DNA of 64,000 bases from contig CAYXHP010000068.1 of the NCBI GenBank assembly GCA_964465015.1, positions 1-64,000 of the forward strand, in the 5' to 3' direction. The notes beneath the pieces were generated by a model that was not told the DNA's origin, made no database searches, and worked only from the letters and a program-made list of their open reading frames with translations. The position numbers were made by a program, and so were the translations under genes. Below are positions 26,282-35,086 of the stretch, in pieces; position 1 is the first letter of the stretch, and each line of letters begins with the position of its first letter. Origin of the DNA: Humimonas sp964465015. Lineage in GTDB: Bacteria; Gemmatimonadota; Gemmatimonadetes; Palauibacterales; Palauibacteraceae.

Positions 26282-27130
26282 ATGGGTCACCGGTCGCGCT
26301 GGATCCTGCTCCTGGCCGTCCTCGCCTGCCTCGGGTGCGGCTCGAAGCGTTCGGCCGGTGGAGAGGGGGCGCCGCGGGTCCTGGTCTCGGTTCCACCCGA
26401 GGCCTGGATGGTCGAGTCCATCGCGGGGGAGAGGATCTCGGTGCAGGTCCTCCTGCCGCCCGGAGCCAGCCCCCACACGTACGAGCCCTCGATCGGGCGT
26501 GCGCGGCAGGCCGCCTCGGCGGACCTCTTTCTCCCCATCGGGCACCCGCGGCTGGGATTCGAGAAGGCCTGGATGGACGCGCTCTCCCGGCTCGGCGGGC
26601 CGCGTGTCGTCCCGCTCGGCACCGATTGCCGGGCCAGGCCGGATGATCCGCACATCTGGCTGTCCGCCGACTGCGCCCGGAGCATGGCTCGGCGCGCCGA
26701 GGCGGCGCTGGCGTCGCTCCTCCCGCCAGGAGACAGCGCGGCCCTCCGCGCCGGGCTCGACTCGACCCTGGAGGCGATGAGCCGTGCGGACCGGATGGCG
26801 GATTCCCTCCTGGCGCCGTTCCGGGGGCACACGTTTCTCGTCTTCCACCCGGCCTGGGCGTACTTTGCCGCCGACCACGGCCTGCGCCAGGAAGCGGTCC
26901 AGTCCGGGTCGGCCGAGCCCGGTCCGGGCCAGCTGGCGCGCGTCCTTTCCCGCATCCGAGAGGAGGGCCTGCGCGTGATGTTCATCCAGCCGGGCACGAC
27001 CGTCGGCGAGGCGGGACGGGTGGCCCGCGAGCTGGGGGTGAGTACCCGCGTGCTGGACCCGCTCGAGCGGGACTGGCCGGCGCTCGTCGTGCGAGCGGCG
27101 CGCGAGCTGGCCGCCGTGTGGTCCGGATGA
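26282..27130 (+). CDS. znuA: Zn/Mn ABC transporter substrate-binding lipoprotein (ZnuA-like)
   Basis: This 282-residue cluster A-I binding protein captures divalent metal in the periplasm. It has a lipoprotein signal (ILLLAVLACLGC) and three expected His ligands: GASPHTYEPS, PDDPHIWLS and FHPAWAYFAADHG. The acidic fourth ligand is in VLDPLERDW. It lacks the His-rich flexible loop often seen in zinc-specific members, so zinc versus manganese is open. The ATG at 26282 gives the correct signal peptide. Ten-odd bases after its stop the ATPase and then the permease follow. I looked for a Zur or MntR operator upstream and saw none. Confidence 0.88.
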   Translation: MGHRSRWILLLAVLACLGCGSKRSAGGEGAPRVLVSVPPEAWMVESIAGERISVQVLLPPGASPHTYEPSIGRARQAASADLFLPIGHPRLGFEKAWMDALSRLGGPRVVPLGTDCRARPDDPHIWLSADCARSMARRAEAALASLLPPGDSAALRAGLDSTLEAMSRADRMADSLLAPFRGHTFLVFHPAWAYFAADHGLRQEAVQSGSAEPGPGQLARVLSRIREEGLRVMFIQPGTTVGEAGRVARELGVSTRVLDPLERDWPALVVRAARELAAVWSG

Positions 27131-27161
27131 CGGTGCTCCCGCCCCTCGTCGACGCGCGCAC

Positions 27162-27932
27162 GTGACCGATCCCGGTCCGGCCGTGTCCTTCGAGCACGTG
27201 TGGTTCTCCTACGGCTCGCGTCTCGTGCTGGAGGACGTGTCCCTGGAGATCGAGCGTGGCGCGTTCCTCGGCATCCTGGGCCCGAACGGCGGCGGTAAGA
27301 CGACGCTCCTCAAGCTCGTCCTGGGTCTCCTCCGTCCGGACCGGGGCCGGGTGCGAGTGCTGGGCCTGGCTCCGGTCGCGGCTCGCGGGCGCGTGGGCTA
27401 CGTGCCGCAGTACACACGGTTCGATGCGGACTTCCCGATCCTCGTCGAGGACGCGGTGCTCACCGCCCGGCTCGGGCGCGGACGGACCTGGGGACCGGCC
27501 ACGCAGGCGGACCGGGCCGTGGCGCGCGAAGCCCTCGAACGGGTCGCGATGGCGGACCAGGGCGGCCGCCGGATCGGTCAGCTCTCGGGAGGGGAGCTCC
27601 AGCGCGTTCTCGTGGCCCGGGCCCTCGCCACCGAGCCCGAGCTCCTGCTCCTGGACGAGCCCACCTCGAGCGTCGATCCCCGCGTCGGGCGCACGATCTA
27701 CGAGCTCCTCGAGCAGCTGGGCCCGGAGATGACCCGCGTCGTGGTCTCGCACGACGTCGGAGTGCTGCGGAGACACGTGGGGAGCGTGGCGTGCGTGAAC
27801 CGCAAGCTCTTCCATCACGCCGACGGCGGGCTCACCCCCGAGCTGCTGGAGGAGGCGTACGGCGAGCCGATCGAGCTCGTCTCGCACGGGCACGTTGAGC
27901 GGGTGCTCGGACCGCACGAGGAAGGGCCGTGA
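27162..27932 (+). CDS. znuC: Zn/Mn ABC transporter ATP-binding protein (ZnuC-like)
   Basis: The 256-residue ATPase powers metal uptake on the cytoplasmic face. It has Walker A GPNGGGKTT at about residues 41-49, the Q loop in VPQYTRF, signature LSGGELQRV, Walker B LLLLDEPTSSVD and the switch His in VVSHD. The C-terminal region with a conserved NRKLFHH is typical of the ZnuC/MntB group. The GTG start lies 31 bases after znuA and its stop overlaps the permease GTG by four bases. Metal specificity is shared with the binding protein and cannot be set from this gene. Confidence 0.9.
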   Translation: MTDPGPAVSFEHVWFSYGSRLVLEDVSLEIERGAFLGILGPNGGGKTTLLKLVLGLLRPDRGRVRVLGLAPVAARGRVGYVPQYTRFDADFPILVEDAVLTARLGRGRTWGPATQADRAVAREALERVAMADQGGRRIGQLSGGELQRVLVARALATEPELLLLDEPTSSVDPRVGRTIYELLEQLGPEMTRVVVSHDVGVLRRHVGSVACVNRKLFHHADGGLTPELLEEAYGEPIELVSHGHVERVLGPHEEGP

Positions 27933-28759
27933 GCGGCGCGCTCGCCCTGCCGTTCTTCCGTCACGCGCTGGCGGCCGGGCTTCTCGCGGCCGTCGCGTGC
28001 GGGATCATCGGCAGCTACGTGGTGGTGAAAGAGATCGCCTCGATCTCGGGCGGCCTGGCGCACGCCGCCTTCGGAGGGGTGGGACTCGGCTACCTCCTGG
28101 GCTTCGACCCGATGCTCGGCGCGGTGGGCTTCGGTCTGGTCTCCAGCGCCGGGATCGGGCTGGCCTACCGGCGGCAGCATGGCGGGCTCGAGACGTTGAT
28201 CTCGACCGTGTGGGCGGTGGGGATGGCGCTGGGGGTGCTGTTCATCGCGGTGGCGCCCGGATACGCCCCGGACCTCACGGCCTACCTGTTCGGGAACATC
28301 CTGCTCGTCTCTCCGACCTATCTGGCGCTCGCCGTGGCGCTCGACGTGCTGATCGTGGCGGTGACCGCGGTGTTCCATCGGCCGCTGCAGGCCCTCGCGT
28401 TCGACGAGGAGTTCGCGGAGGTGGTCGGCGTTCCGGTCGGCACGCTCCTCCTCGTCCTGCTCGGGCTCACGGCCCTGACGGTCGTGCTCCTCATCCGGGT
28501 CGTGGGCGTCATCCTCGTCATTGCCCTGCTCACGATTCCGGCCGCGGCCGCCCGGCCCTGGGCGCGCACGCTGGGCCGAATGATGCTATGGGCCACCCTC
28601 GCCGGGGCGGTGAGCATCGTCGCGGGGCTTTGGCTCGCCTGGGGGCTGTCGGTGGGCCCGGGGATCGACCTTCCGACCGGTCCCCTCATCGTGCTCGTCG
28701 CCACCGCGGTGTACGGCGTGTCGTGGATCCTGCACTTCCTCGTCGGAGGCGAAGCCTGA
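27929..28759 (+). CDS. znuB: Zn/Mn ABC transporter permease (ZnuB-like)
   Basis: The 276-residue integral membrane protein belongs to the ABC-3 permease family, with about eight predicted helices. Landmarks are the N-terminal ALAAGLLAAVACGIIGSYVVVK, the conserved GGLAHAAFGGVGLGYLLG, and the coupling region FDEEFAEVVGVPVGTLL that contacts the ATPase. It forms the membrane channel of the znuACB transporter. Its GTG start overlaps znuC by four bases and its stop shares one base with the start of the next peptidase gene, so the peptidase is very likely cotranscribed. Confidence 0.9.
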   Translation: MSGALALPFFRHALAAGLLAAVACGIIGSYVVVKEIASISGGLAHAAFGGVGLGYLLGFDPMLGAVGFGLVSSAGIGLAYRRQHGGLETLISTVWAVGMALGVLFIAVAPGYAPDLTAYLFGNILLVSPTYLALAVALDVLIVAVTAVFHRPLQALAFDEEFAEVVGVPVGTLLLVLLGLTALTVVLLIRVVGVILVIALLTIPAAAARPWARTLGRMMLWATLAGAVSIVAGLWLAWGLSVGPGIDLPTGPLIVLVATAVYGVSWILHFLVGGEA

Positions 28760-30027
28760 TGGTCGAACGTTGCGCCGAGCTGCTGCTTCCCTGCCTCGTG
28801 GGGCTCGCCCTCGTGACGACGGTCGCCCGCGCCCAGGAGCCGCGTGGAGGAGCGGACCGTCCCCGGGTCCGGGAGGCGGGGATCGTGATCGGGGCGCTCC
28901 CGCCGGGCCCTCTGGACGCGATCACCGACGTGGCCGGCGTCCGGGTCGGACAGATCACGCTGTGGGAGGGAGACTCGCTCCGGACCGGAGTGACCGCGAT
29001 CCTCCCCCATGACGGGAACCTGTTCCGCGACAAGGTGCACGGGGCGATGGTGGTCGGAAACGGATTCGGCAAGCTCATCGGTCTCTCGCAGGTCAACGAG
29101 CTCGGCTGGATCGAGACTCCCATTCTCCTCACCGGGACGCTGAGCGTGTGGCGCGCGGCCGACGCCCTCGTGGACACGATGCTGGAGATGCCCGAGAACC
29201 GGGACGTCGTGTCCATCAATCCCGTGGTGGGGGAGACCAACGACGGCTGGTTGAGCGACATCCGGAGCCGGCCCATCGGACCGGAGCAGGTGCGTGGCGC
29301 GCTTCGGGCCGCGCACGGGGGAGCGGTGCGGGAGGGGAGCGTCGGGGCCGGGACCGGAACGCGGGCCCTGGGATGGAAGGGCGGGATCGGAACGGCCTCG
29401 CGCGTCGTGCCGGCCGAGCGCGGCGGCTACACGGTGGGAGTGCTCGTGCAGACCAACTACGGGGGACACCTGCGCATCGCCGGCTACCCCGTGTGGCGGG
29501 ACCTCGGTCAGAGTCCAGACGAGGGGTCGGCCCGGCCCGCGTCGGCGACGGTGGAGCCGGACTCGGGGCGGGCGGCTCCCGGCCGCGGTGCGCCCGGCGC
29601 CGGGCCGGCCGTCCCGGAGCCCGACGCCGCCACGCGGGACGCCGATGAAGGCGGCTCGGTCATGATCGTGATCGCCACCGACGCCCCGCTCCGGCACCTG
29701 GGTCTCACGCGACTGGCCCGGCGGGCCTTCCTGGGCATCGGTCGCACGGGCTCCTGGATGTCGAACGGGTCGGGCGACTATGCGATCGCCTTCTCGACCC
29801 GCCGCGACGGCGCGCCCCCCGTCGACGATGGACGGGATCTCTCGGCTCTGTTCGAGGCCGTCGTCGAGGCGACGGAGGAGGCCGCGCTCAACTCCCTGTT
29901 CCGGGCCACCACCGTGACCGGCTATCGGGGTCGGACCACCGATGCCCTTCCGGTGGGCCGCGTCCTGTCGATCCTCCGCGCCCACGGCCTCCTGGCCCGA
30001 GACCCGGCCGCGGAAGGCGGGCGCTAG
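28759..30027 (+). CDS. P1 (S58, DmpA-type) aminopeptidase, exported
   Basis: The 422-residue protein has a signal peptide (LLLPCLVGLALVTTVARAQ) and the N-terminal-nucleophile fold of DmpA peptidases. It has ITDVAGVRVGQ, then NPVVGETNDGWLSDI. The self-cleavage site precedes the nucleophile Ser in GGSVMIVIATDAPL; the family cleaves Gly-Ser to give two chains. About 50 residues of Pro/Ala/Gly-rich linker stand just before that site, longer than in DmpA. It is coupled to the metal transporter operon (TGATG overlap with znuB). Its stop overlaps the stop of the convergent acyltransferase through a shared CTAG. Substrate is unknown, with D- or L-aminopeptidase activity possible. Confidence 0.85.
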   Translation: MVERCAELLLPCLVGLALVTTVARAQEPRGGADRPRVREAGIVIGALPPGPLDAITDVAGVRVGQITLWEGDSLRTGVTAILPHDGNLFRDKVHGAMVVGNGFGKLIGLSQVNELGWIETPILLTGTLSVWRAADALVDTMLEMPENRDVVSINPVVGETNDGWLSDIRSRPIGPEQVRGALRAAHGGAVREGSVGAGTGTRALGWKGGIGTASRVVPAERGGYTVGVLVQTNYGGHLRIAGYPVWRDLGQSPDEGSARPASATVEPDSGRAAPGRGAPGAGPAVPEPDAATRDADEGGSVMIVIATDAPLRHLGLTRLARRAFLGIGRTGSWMSNGSGDYAIAFSTRRDGAPPVDDGRDLSALFEAVVEATEEAALNSLFRATTVTGYRGRTTDALPVGRVLSILRAHGLLARDPAAEGGR

Positions 30028-30803
30028 CCGGGTCCCCGGCCCCGCCCGCCTCGACCCGGGGCCGGCGGCCTCCGCCGGGCCTCGTCGATCAGCGCCCGGA
30101 CGCGGGCCGTGAGTCGCTGGACGTCTTCCTCGCTCTCCGGGCTTCCGCGGGCCGGGACCGGCTCCAGGATCCGGACCACGGCCCTCGCCCTCCCGAACGC
30201 CAGGGAGCCCCGGGCCAGTGCCTGCCGGGTCCCGCTCACGGCCAGGGGGAGGACGGGCGCACCGGTCTCCAGGGCGAGGCGGAAAGCGCCCTGGTGGAAC
30301 GGTAGGAGCTCCTCCGCGGGTGCGCGTGTTCCCTCCGGGAAGAGGATCACCGACACTCCGCGTTCGATCCACCGACGGAGCCGGTCCGAGGCCCGGCGGC
30401 GGCTCTCCGGATCCCGCCGCCGCACGCCGACGTCCCCGACCATCCACATCATGAGGCCCATGAAGGGAATTCTCAGGATGGCCCGCTTGGAGAGCCACTT
30501 CATCTCCCACGGGAGGCAGCCGACCAGAACCACGTCCGCCATGGACTCGTGGTTGCACACGACCACGTAGGGTCGGCTCCGGTCCGCCGGCAGGCGTCCC
30601 TCGACGCGGACCGACCAGAAGGGGTTCACGGCGACCGCCGCGCGCGCACACAGGCGAAAGGCTCGGCCCGCGATCACCCGGCGTCGATCCCACCACGCGG
30701 TGGTGGCCCACGCGAGGGTCACGAGGGGGGTCCAGGCCACGACGAGGAGCGCCCACAGGAGCCACACGAGCGCCGAGACGAGGAGGAGCGCGAGACGAGG
30801 CAT
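30024..30803 (-). CDS. plsC: 1-acyl-glycerol-3-phosphate acyltransferase (PlsC family)
   Basis: The 259-residue membrane enzyme adds a second fatty acyl chain to make phosphatidic acid. It has an N-terminal hydrophobic helix (LALLLVSALVWLLWALLVVAW), the catalytic HX4D box NHESMAD, the substrate motif FPEGTRAPAE, and the later block APVLPLAVSG. The ATG at 30803 follows a CGGAGAG Shine-Dalgarno. A much longer open frame upstream lies antisense to the flavoprotein gene and is rejected. A second PlsC-like gene lies 2 kb away on the other strand, with different N-terminal helices. Confidence 0.88.
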   Translation of the reverse strand: MPRLALLLVSALVWLLWALLVVAWTPLVTLAWATTAWWDRRRVIAGRAFRLCARAAVAVNPFWSVRVEGRLPADRSRPYVVVCNHESMADVVLVGCLPWEMKWLSKRAILRIPFMGLMMWMVGDVGVRRRDPESRRRASDRLRRWIERGVSVILFPEGTRAPAEELLPFHQGAFRLALETGAPVLPLAVSGTRQALARGSLAFGRARAVVRILEPVPARGSPESEEDVQRLTARVRALIDEARRRPPAPGRGGRGRGPG

Positions 30804-30924
30804 CTCTCCGTGGAGGATGGCTTCGCGTCGGGGCCGGGGCAAACGCGGCGGGGCTCGACGAATGGATCCGCCGCGACCGCCCGCGGACAGGGTCCGGGGC
30901 CTCGTGAGGACGCCGCCCGCCGGC

Positions 30925-30953
30925 TGGACGAAGCTCCGAGGGAGGCATATCGT
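30925..30953 (+). promoter_or_regulatory. Candidate promoter of the ETF:quinone oxidoreductase gene
   Basis: TGGACG (30925-30930), 17 bases, TATCGT (30948-30953). The ATG at 31020 would have a leader of about 60 bases. Confidence 0.5.
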
Positions 30954-31019
30954 GCACGCCGATCGCCTCGCGGCCGCGGCCGCCGACGGAGCGCACCCGC
31001 AGGAAGGACGAAGCCACCG

Positions 31020-32711
31020 ATGAGCGGAGCGGGCCAGGCGCCTCCTCCCCACGCCGGCGAGGAGTTCGTACCCGCCGACTACCAGCCGCCGCTGCCGGAG
31101 CGCTTTCTCCTCCACGAGGAGCCGGGCGAGGAGGCCGTGCCCCTGGACGTGCTGTTCGTGGGTGGCGGGCCCGCCGGCCTGGCGGGAGCGATCGAGCTGG
31201 CCCGCCTGTCGCGGGCCGCCGGCGAGAGCGGGGAAGGGCCCGCCGACCTCGAGATCGGCGTGCTCGAGAAGGCGGCGTCGCTCGGTGAGCACTGCCTGTC
31301 GGGAGCCGTCGTCCGCCCCGGTCCCTTCCGGGAGCTGTTCCCGGACGTCGCCGAGGAGGATCTCCCCTTCCGCATGCGCGCCCCGGAGGACCGGGTCTAT
31401 CTCCTCACGAAGCGCGGACATTTTCGACTGCCCACGCCTCCCACCATGCACAACACCGGAAGCCACGTTGCCTCGATCTGCGAGATCGTCCGCTGGATGG
31501 GCGAGCGAGCCGAGGAGCTCGGAGTCAACGTGTTCACGGGGTTCCCGGCCGAGGCCCTGCTCGTCGGAGAGCGCGGCGTGGTCGGTGTGCGCACGACGCC
31601 CACCGGCCTGGACCGGAGCGGGGAGCCGGGGAGCGGCTACATGCCGCCCACGGACATCTCCGCGCGGGTGACGGTCCTGGCCGAGGGGACGCGCGGCTCC
31701 CTCACCTCCGCCTGGCTGGACTGGCAGAAGATCGAGTCGCCCAACGCCCAGATCTACGCGCTCGGGGTCAAGGAGCTGTGGCGCGTGCCCTCCGCGCCGG
31801 ACGCCATCATCCACACCCTGGGATGGCCGCTGCCCGACGACGCGTTCGGAGGGAGCTTCGTCTATCCGATGGGGGAGGACCTCGTGGCGCTCGGAGTGGT
31901 GGTGGGTCTCGATTATCCCGAGGCCGACCTGGACGCGCACGTGCTCCTGCAACGGCTCAAGACGCATCCGCTCGTCGCGGAGCTCCTCGACGGAGGCGAG
32001 GTGGAGGAGTGGGGCGCCAAGACGATCCCCGAGGGAGGCTTCCACGCCCTTCCCGAGCGGCTGCACGGGGGAGGGCTGGTGGTCGTAGGCGACGCGGCCG
32101 GCTTCGTGGACGTTGCGTCGCTGAAGGGGATCCACTACGCCGTCCACTCCGGGATGCTGGCGGCCCGGGCCATCTTCCGGGCCCTGCAGGAGGACGACGT
32201 GTCGGAGAGCGGTCTGCGTGCCTACGATGCGGTCATCCGGGAGAGCTTCGTGGTCCACGACCTGTACCGGACGCGCAACATGCGGCTCGCCTTCAAGGAG
32301 GGCGGCCTGTACCGGGGCGGGCTCAAGTCCGGGCTCATGACTCTCACGGGCGGCCGGTGGCCGGGCCGCAGGATCCCGGCCCTGGCGGACGCGCTCGAGC
32401 CCCGATCCCGATCCGGGAGTCGCGGGCTCACGCCGGATGGCGAGCGGTCCTTCTCCAAGGAGGACGCGGTCTACCGCTCCGGCAACACGACGCGCGACGA
32501 CCTCCCATCCCACCTCTTGGTGGGCGAGGACGTGCCGGGGCGGGTGGCGGACTTCTACGCTCACATGTGCCCGGCGGGCGTGTACGAGCGGGAGGACGAT
32601 CGGCTGGTCGTCAACGCGCCCAATTGCGTCGACTGCAAGGCGACCGACGTGCTGGGTCCCCGCTGGACCCCCCGCGAGGGAGGGAGCGGGCCCGGCTACC
32701 AGCGCATGTAG
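31020..32711 (+). CDS. Electron-transfer flavoprotein:ubiquinone oxidoreductase, one cluster Cys missing
   Basis: This 563-residue protein passes electrons from ETF (fatty-acid and amino-acid oxidation) to the quinone pool at the inner membrane. It has an FAD motif FVGGGPAGLAGAIELARL at about residues 43-60, the ETF-QO regions VGDAAGFVDVASLKGIHYAVHSG and ESFVVHDLYRTRNMR, and a C-terminal ferredoxin-like domain ending GGSGPGYQRM. In the known enzymes a [4Fe-4S] cluster is held by four Cys (C-x24-C-x2-C-x2-C). Here three are present (Cys517, Cys536, Cys539), while the fourth position is Thr542 (NCVDCKATD). No ETF subunit genes are in the window. The ATG at 31020 gives the shortest sensible N-terminus. 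Confidence 0.9.
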   Translation: MSGAGQAPPPHAGEEFVPADYQPPLPERFLLHEEPGEEAVPLDVLFVGGGPAGLAGAIELARLSRAAGESGEGPADLEIGVLEKAASLGEHCLSGAVVRPGPFRELFPDVAEEDLPFRMRAPEDRVYLLTKRGHFRLPTPPTMHNTGSHVASICEIVRWMGERAEELGVNVFTGFPAEALLVGERGVVGVRTTPTGLDRSGEPGSGYMPPTDISARVTVLAEGTRGSLTSAWLDWQKIESPNAQIYALGVKELWRVPSAPDAIIHTLGWPLPDDAFGGSFVYPMGEDLVALGVVVGLDYPEADLDAHVLLQRLKTHPLVAELLDGGEVEEWGAKTIPEGGFHALPERLHGGGLVVVGDAAGFVDVASLKGIHYAVHSGMLAARAIFRALQEDDVSESGLRAYDAVIRESFVVHDLYRTRNMRLAFKEGGLYRGGLKSGLMTLTGGRWPGRRIPALADALEPRSRSGSRGLTPDGERSFSKEDAVYRSGNTTRDDLPSHLLVGEDVPGRVADFYAHMCPAGVYEREDDRLVVNAPNCVDCKATDVLGPRWTPREGGSGPGYQRM

Positions 32712-32756
32712 CCGGATCCCCGGGCCGGCGGTAAGAGACGGGGCGAGGGGGGCAGG

Positions 32757-33527
32757 ATGGGCGAAGCCTACGAGGCCGAGCACCGTGGTCGTCTCTTCCA
32801 CCTCGTGTGGCCGGCGGCCTCCTACCTGTTCACCAACCTGACGGCCGCGGTGGGCGCTCTGCTCTTCTTCGTCCTCAACCGCACGACCGTGGTCGGCCGC
32901 GATCGGCTTCCCCAGGGGCGCAACATCCTCCTCCTCTCCAATCACCAGTCGATGATCGACAGCTGGCTGGTCGGGATCTCGGCGTACTACCCGCAGTCCT
33001 TCTGGCGCCCCTGGCTCATCCCGTGGAACCCCGCCGCGCGCGAGAACTTCTTCAAGAACCCGCTGCTGGCCCTGTTCTCGGACCTGTGGAAGGCGATTCC
33101 CATCCGTGAGGGGCGGCGGGACTACAGGGCCCTGTACCGCATGCTGCGGGCGCTTCGGGACGGCGTCATGGTCCTGTTCCCGGAAGGGACGCGATCCAGG
33201 GACGGCAGCATCGGACCGGGGCGGCCGGGCGCCGGCCTCCTGGCTCTCGGGACCAAGGCGAGCGTCGTGCCGGTGACCATCGAGGGCATGGACCGCGTGC
33301 TGCCGATCGGGAGCGTGGTGCCGCGCGTCGGGCGGCGAGTCTACGTGTACTTCGGCGAGCCGATCGACTACTCGGACTTCGAGGACCGGCCCCGCTCCAA
33401 GGAGACGGCTCAGGAGCTCGTGGACCGGGTGATGGAGGTGCTGCGTGCCCAGCAGCGCGCACTGCAGAGGATCCGGGCGGCGCGGTCGCCGGACCGCCCG
33501 TCCACCTCCGCAGGCGACCTGAGGTGA
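32757..33527 (+). CDS. 1-acyl-glycerol-3-phosphate acyltransferase (PlsC family), second copy
   Basis: The 256-residue protein has the HX4D box SNHQSMIDS at about residues 61-69, the FPEGTRSRDGS substrate motif near residue 140, and the block ASVVPVTIEGMDRVLP. One hydrophobic segment (about 20-42) would anchor it in the inner membrane. A GGGGGGCAGG-type Shine-Dalgarno precedes the ATG. It lies 45 bases after the ETF:quinone oxidoreductase gene and may share its message. It differs clearly from the minus-strand PlsC, so the two probably use different acyl donors or acceptors; this is inference. Confidence 0.88.
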   Translation: MGEAYEAEHRGRLFHLVWPAASYLFTNLTAAVGALLFFVLNRTTVVGRDRLPQGRNILLLSNHQSMIDSWLVGISAYYPQSFWRPWLIPWNPAARENFFKNPLLALFSDLWKAIPIREGRRDYRALYRMLRALRDGVMVLFPEGTRSRDGSIGPGRPGAGLLALGTKASVVPVTIEGMDRVLPIGSVVPRVGRRVYVYFGEPIDYSDFEDRPRSKETAQELVDRVMEVLRAQQRALQRIRAARSPDRPSTSAGDLR

Positions 33528-33552
33528 CGGGCGGCCCGGACGCCGTGCCGGG

Positions 33553-34794
33553 TCAGGCCAGGTCGACGCCTTCGCCGCGCACGACCGGCTCGATCGCCTC
33601 GAGCGCCTCCTCGAGGATCTCGCGTGTGGCGACCAGGGGCGGGGCGAACCGGATGACCTGGTGGTGCGTCTCCTTGGCCAGGATCCCGCGGTCCATGAGA
33701 GCCTCGCAGAAGGGCCGCGCCGTTCCCGAGGTCTCCTTGATCACCACGCCGATGAGGAGACCCCGGCCCCGGACCTCCTCCACGTGGGGCGAGTCGATGG
33801 CCCTGAGTCGGTCCATGAACCAGTCGCCCAGCTCCCGGGCTCGATCCGGGAGTCGCTCCTCGAGGATGACGCGCAGCGACGCGCTGCCGATGGCCGCGCC
33901 CAGCGGATTGCCCCCGAACGTCGAGCCGTGATCGCCGGGCGTGAACACGTCCATGACCTCCGCGTCGGCCAGGATGCCCGAGACCGGATAGACGCCCCCG
34001 CCCAGCGCCTTGCCGACAATGAGGACGTCGCCTCGGGTCCCGTCCCAGTCCCCGCAGAACAGCCTTCCGGTCCGACCGAGCCCCGTCTGGATCTCATCGT
34101 TGAGGAGCAGGACGTCCCGCGCGGCGCAGAGCTCGGCGCAGCGGGCCAGGTAGCCTTCCGGCGGAACGATGACGCCCCCTTCGCCCTGGATCGGCTCGAC
34201 CAGGAAGGCCACCGTGTCCTCGGTGATCGCCTCCTCGAGCGCGTCGACGTCCCCGAACGGGATCACCTCGAAGCCGGGCGTGAACGGGCCGAAGCCGTGA
34301 CGGTATTGCGCCTCGGTCGAGAATCCGACGATGGTGGTCGTGCGACCGTGGAAGTTGTTCGCGCAGGCGATGATCCGGGCCTGGCCCTCTGGTACGCCCT
34401 TGACCGTGTACCCCCACTTCCGGGCCGCCTTGAGCGCGGTCTCGACCGCTTCGGCTCCGGTGTTCATGGGGAGCGCCTTCTCGAAGCCTGTCGCCTCGCA
34501 CAGCTCGTGGAGGAAGGGGCCCATGCGGTCGTTGTGGAAGGCGCGCGAGGTGAGGGTGATGCGCTCGGACTGCTCGCGCATGGCCTCGAGGATGGCAGGG
34601 TGCCGATGGCCCTGGTTGAGCGCCGAATAGGCGCTCAGCATGTCCAGATAGCGCTTCCCATCCACATCCCACACGAAGCAGCCCTCCCCGCGCGCGAGGA
34701 CCACGGGGAGCGGCTTGTAGTTGTGGGCACTCCAGCGCTCCGCCTCCCGGATGGAGGCCTGGGTTTCCTGACCGGCGGCGGTCGTCGGGCTCAT
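33553..34794 (-). CDS. rocD: Ornithine--oxo-acid aminotransferase
   Basis: The 413-residue class III aminotransferase converts ornithine and 2-oxoglutarate to glutamate semialdehyde and glutamate, with pyridoxal phosphate. The N-terminus SAHNYKPLPVVLARGEG is characteristic of ornithine aminotransferases. Other landmarks are SAYSALNQGHRHP, TGAEAVETALKAARKWGY, the PLP-Asp region LLNDEIQTGLGRTG and the PLP Lys in IVGKALGGGVYP. Length matches the family. It is monocistronic and has a good promoter upstream (34911-34882, minus strand). No arginase is present nearby. Confidence 0.93.
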   Translation of the reverse strand: MSPTTAAGQETQASIREAERWSAHNYKPLPVVLARGEGCFVWDVDGKRYLDMLSAYSALNQGHRHPAILEAMREQSERITLTSRAFHNDRMGPFLHELCEATGFEKALPMNTGAEAVETALKAARKWGYTVKGVPEGQARIIACANNFHGRTTTIVGFSTEAQYRHGFGPFTPGFEVIPFGDVDALEEAITEDTVAFLVEPIQGEGGVIVPPEGYLARCAELCAARDVLLLNDEIQTGLGRTGRLFCGDWDGTRGDVLIVGKALGGGVYPVSGILADAEVMDVFTPGDHGSTFGGNPLGAAIGSASLRVILEERLPDRARELGDWFMDRLRAIDSPHVEEVRGRGLLIGVVIKETSGTARPFCEALMDRGILAKETHHQVIRFAPPLVATREILEEALEAIEPVVRGEGVDLA

Positions 34795-34881
34795 GTGTGA
34801 AACTCCTGGCTCCGGGGTCTCTGGTTTCCGTCGCGCCTCCCGGGGATGGGAACCGGCGCGGGGACGCGGTGCTCTCGGGCC

Positions 34882-34911
34882 AGCTTAGAGTCCGCGCGGG
34901 GGCGCCCGCAA
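34882..34911 (-). promoter_or_regulatory. Candidate promoter of rocD
   Basis: On the minus strand TTGCGG (34911-34906), 18 bases, TAAGCT (34887-34882), about 85 bases before the rocD start. Confidence 0.5.
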
Positions 34912-35086
34912 GCAGGCGCGGACGGGCTCGGGACGGCGACTGGACAGGAGGGCGAGCGCGACGCATCGTGCGGCCGTCAGCCGGTCGGGCCCGTCGCCCG
35001 AGCCGGCCGGGCTCGGCTCGCGCCTCTCCTCGGGGACGCCGGGGGTCGCGGGCTTCCAGGACGAGCGTCTCGCAAGGAGTGCGGGG

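Noticed and set aside
28318..31017. 899-residue frame on the minus strand
   Set aside because: It lies antisense to the znuB, P1 peptidase and flavoprotein genes, is Arg/Gly/Pro-rich with no domain, and results from high GC in the third codon position.
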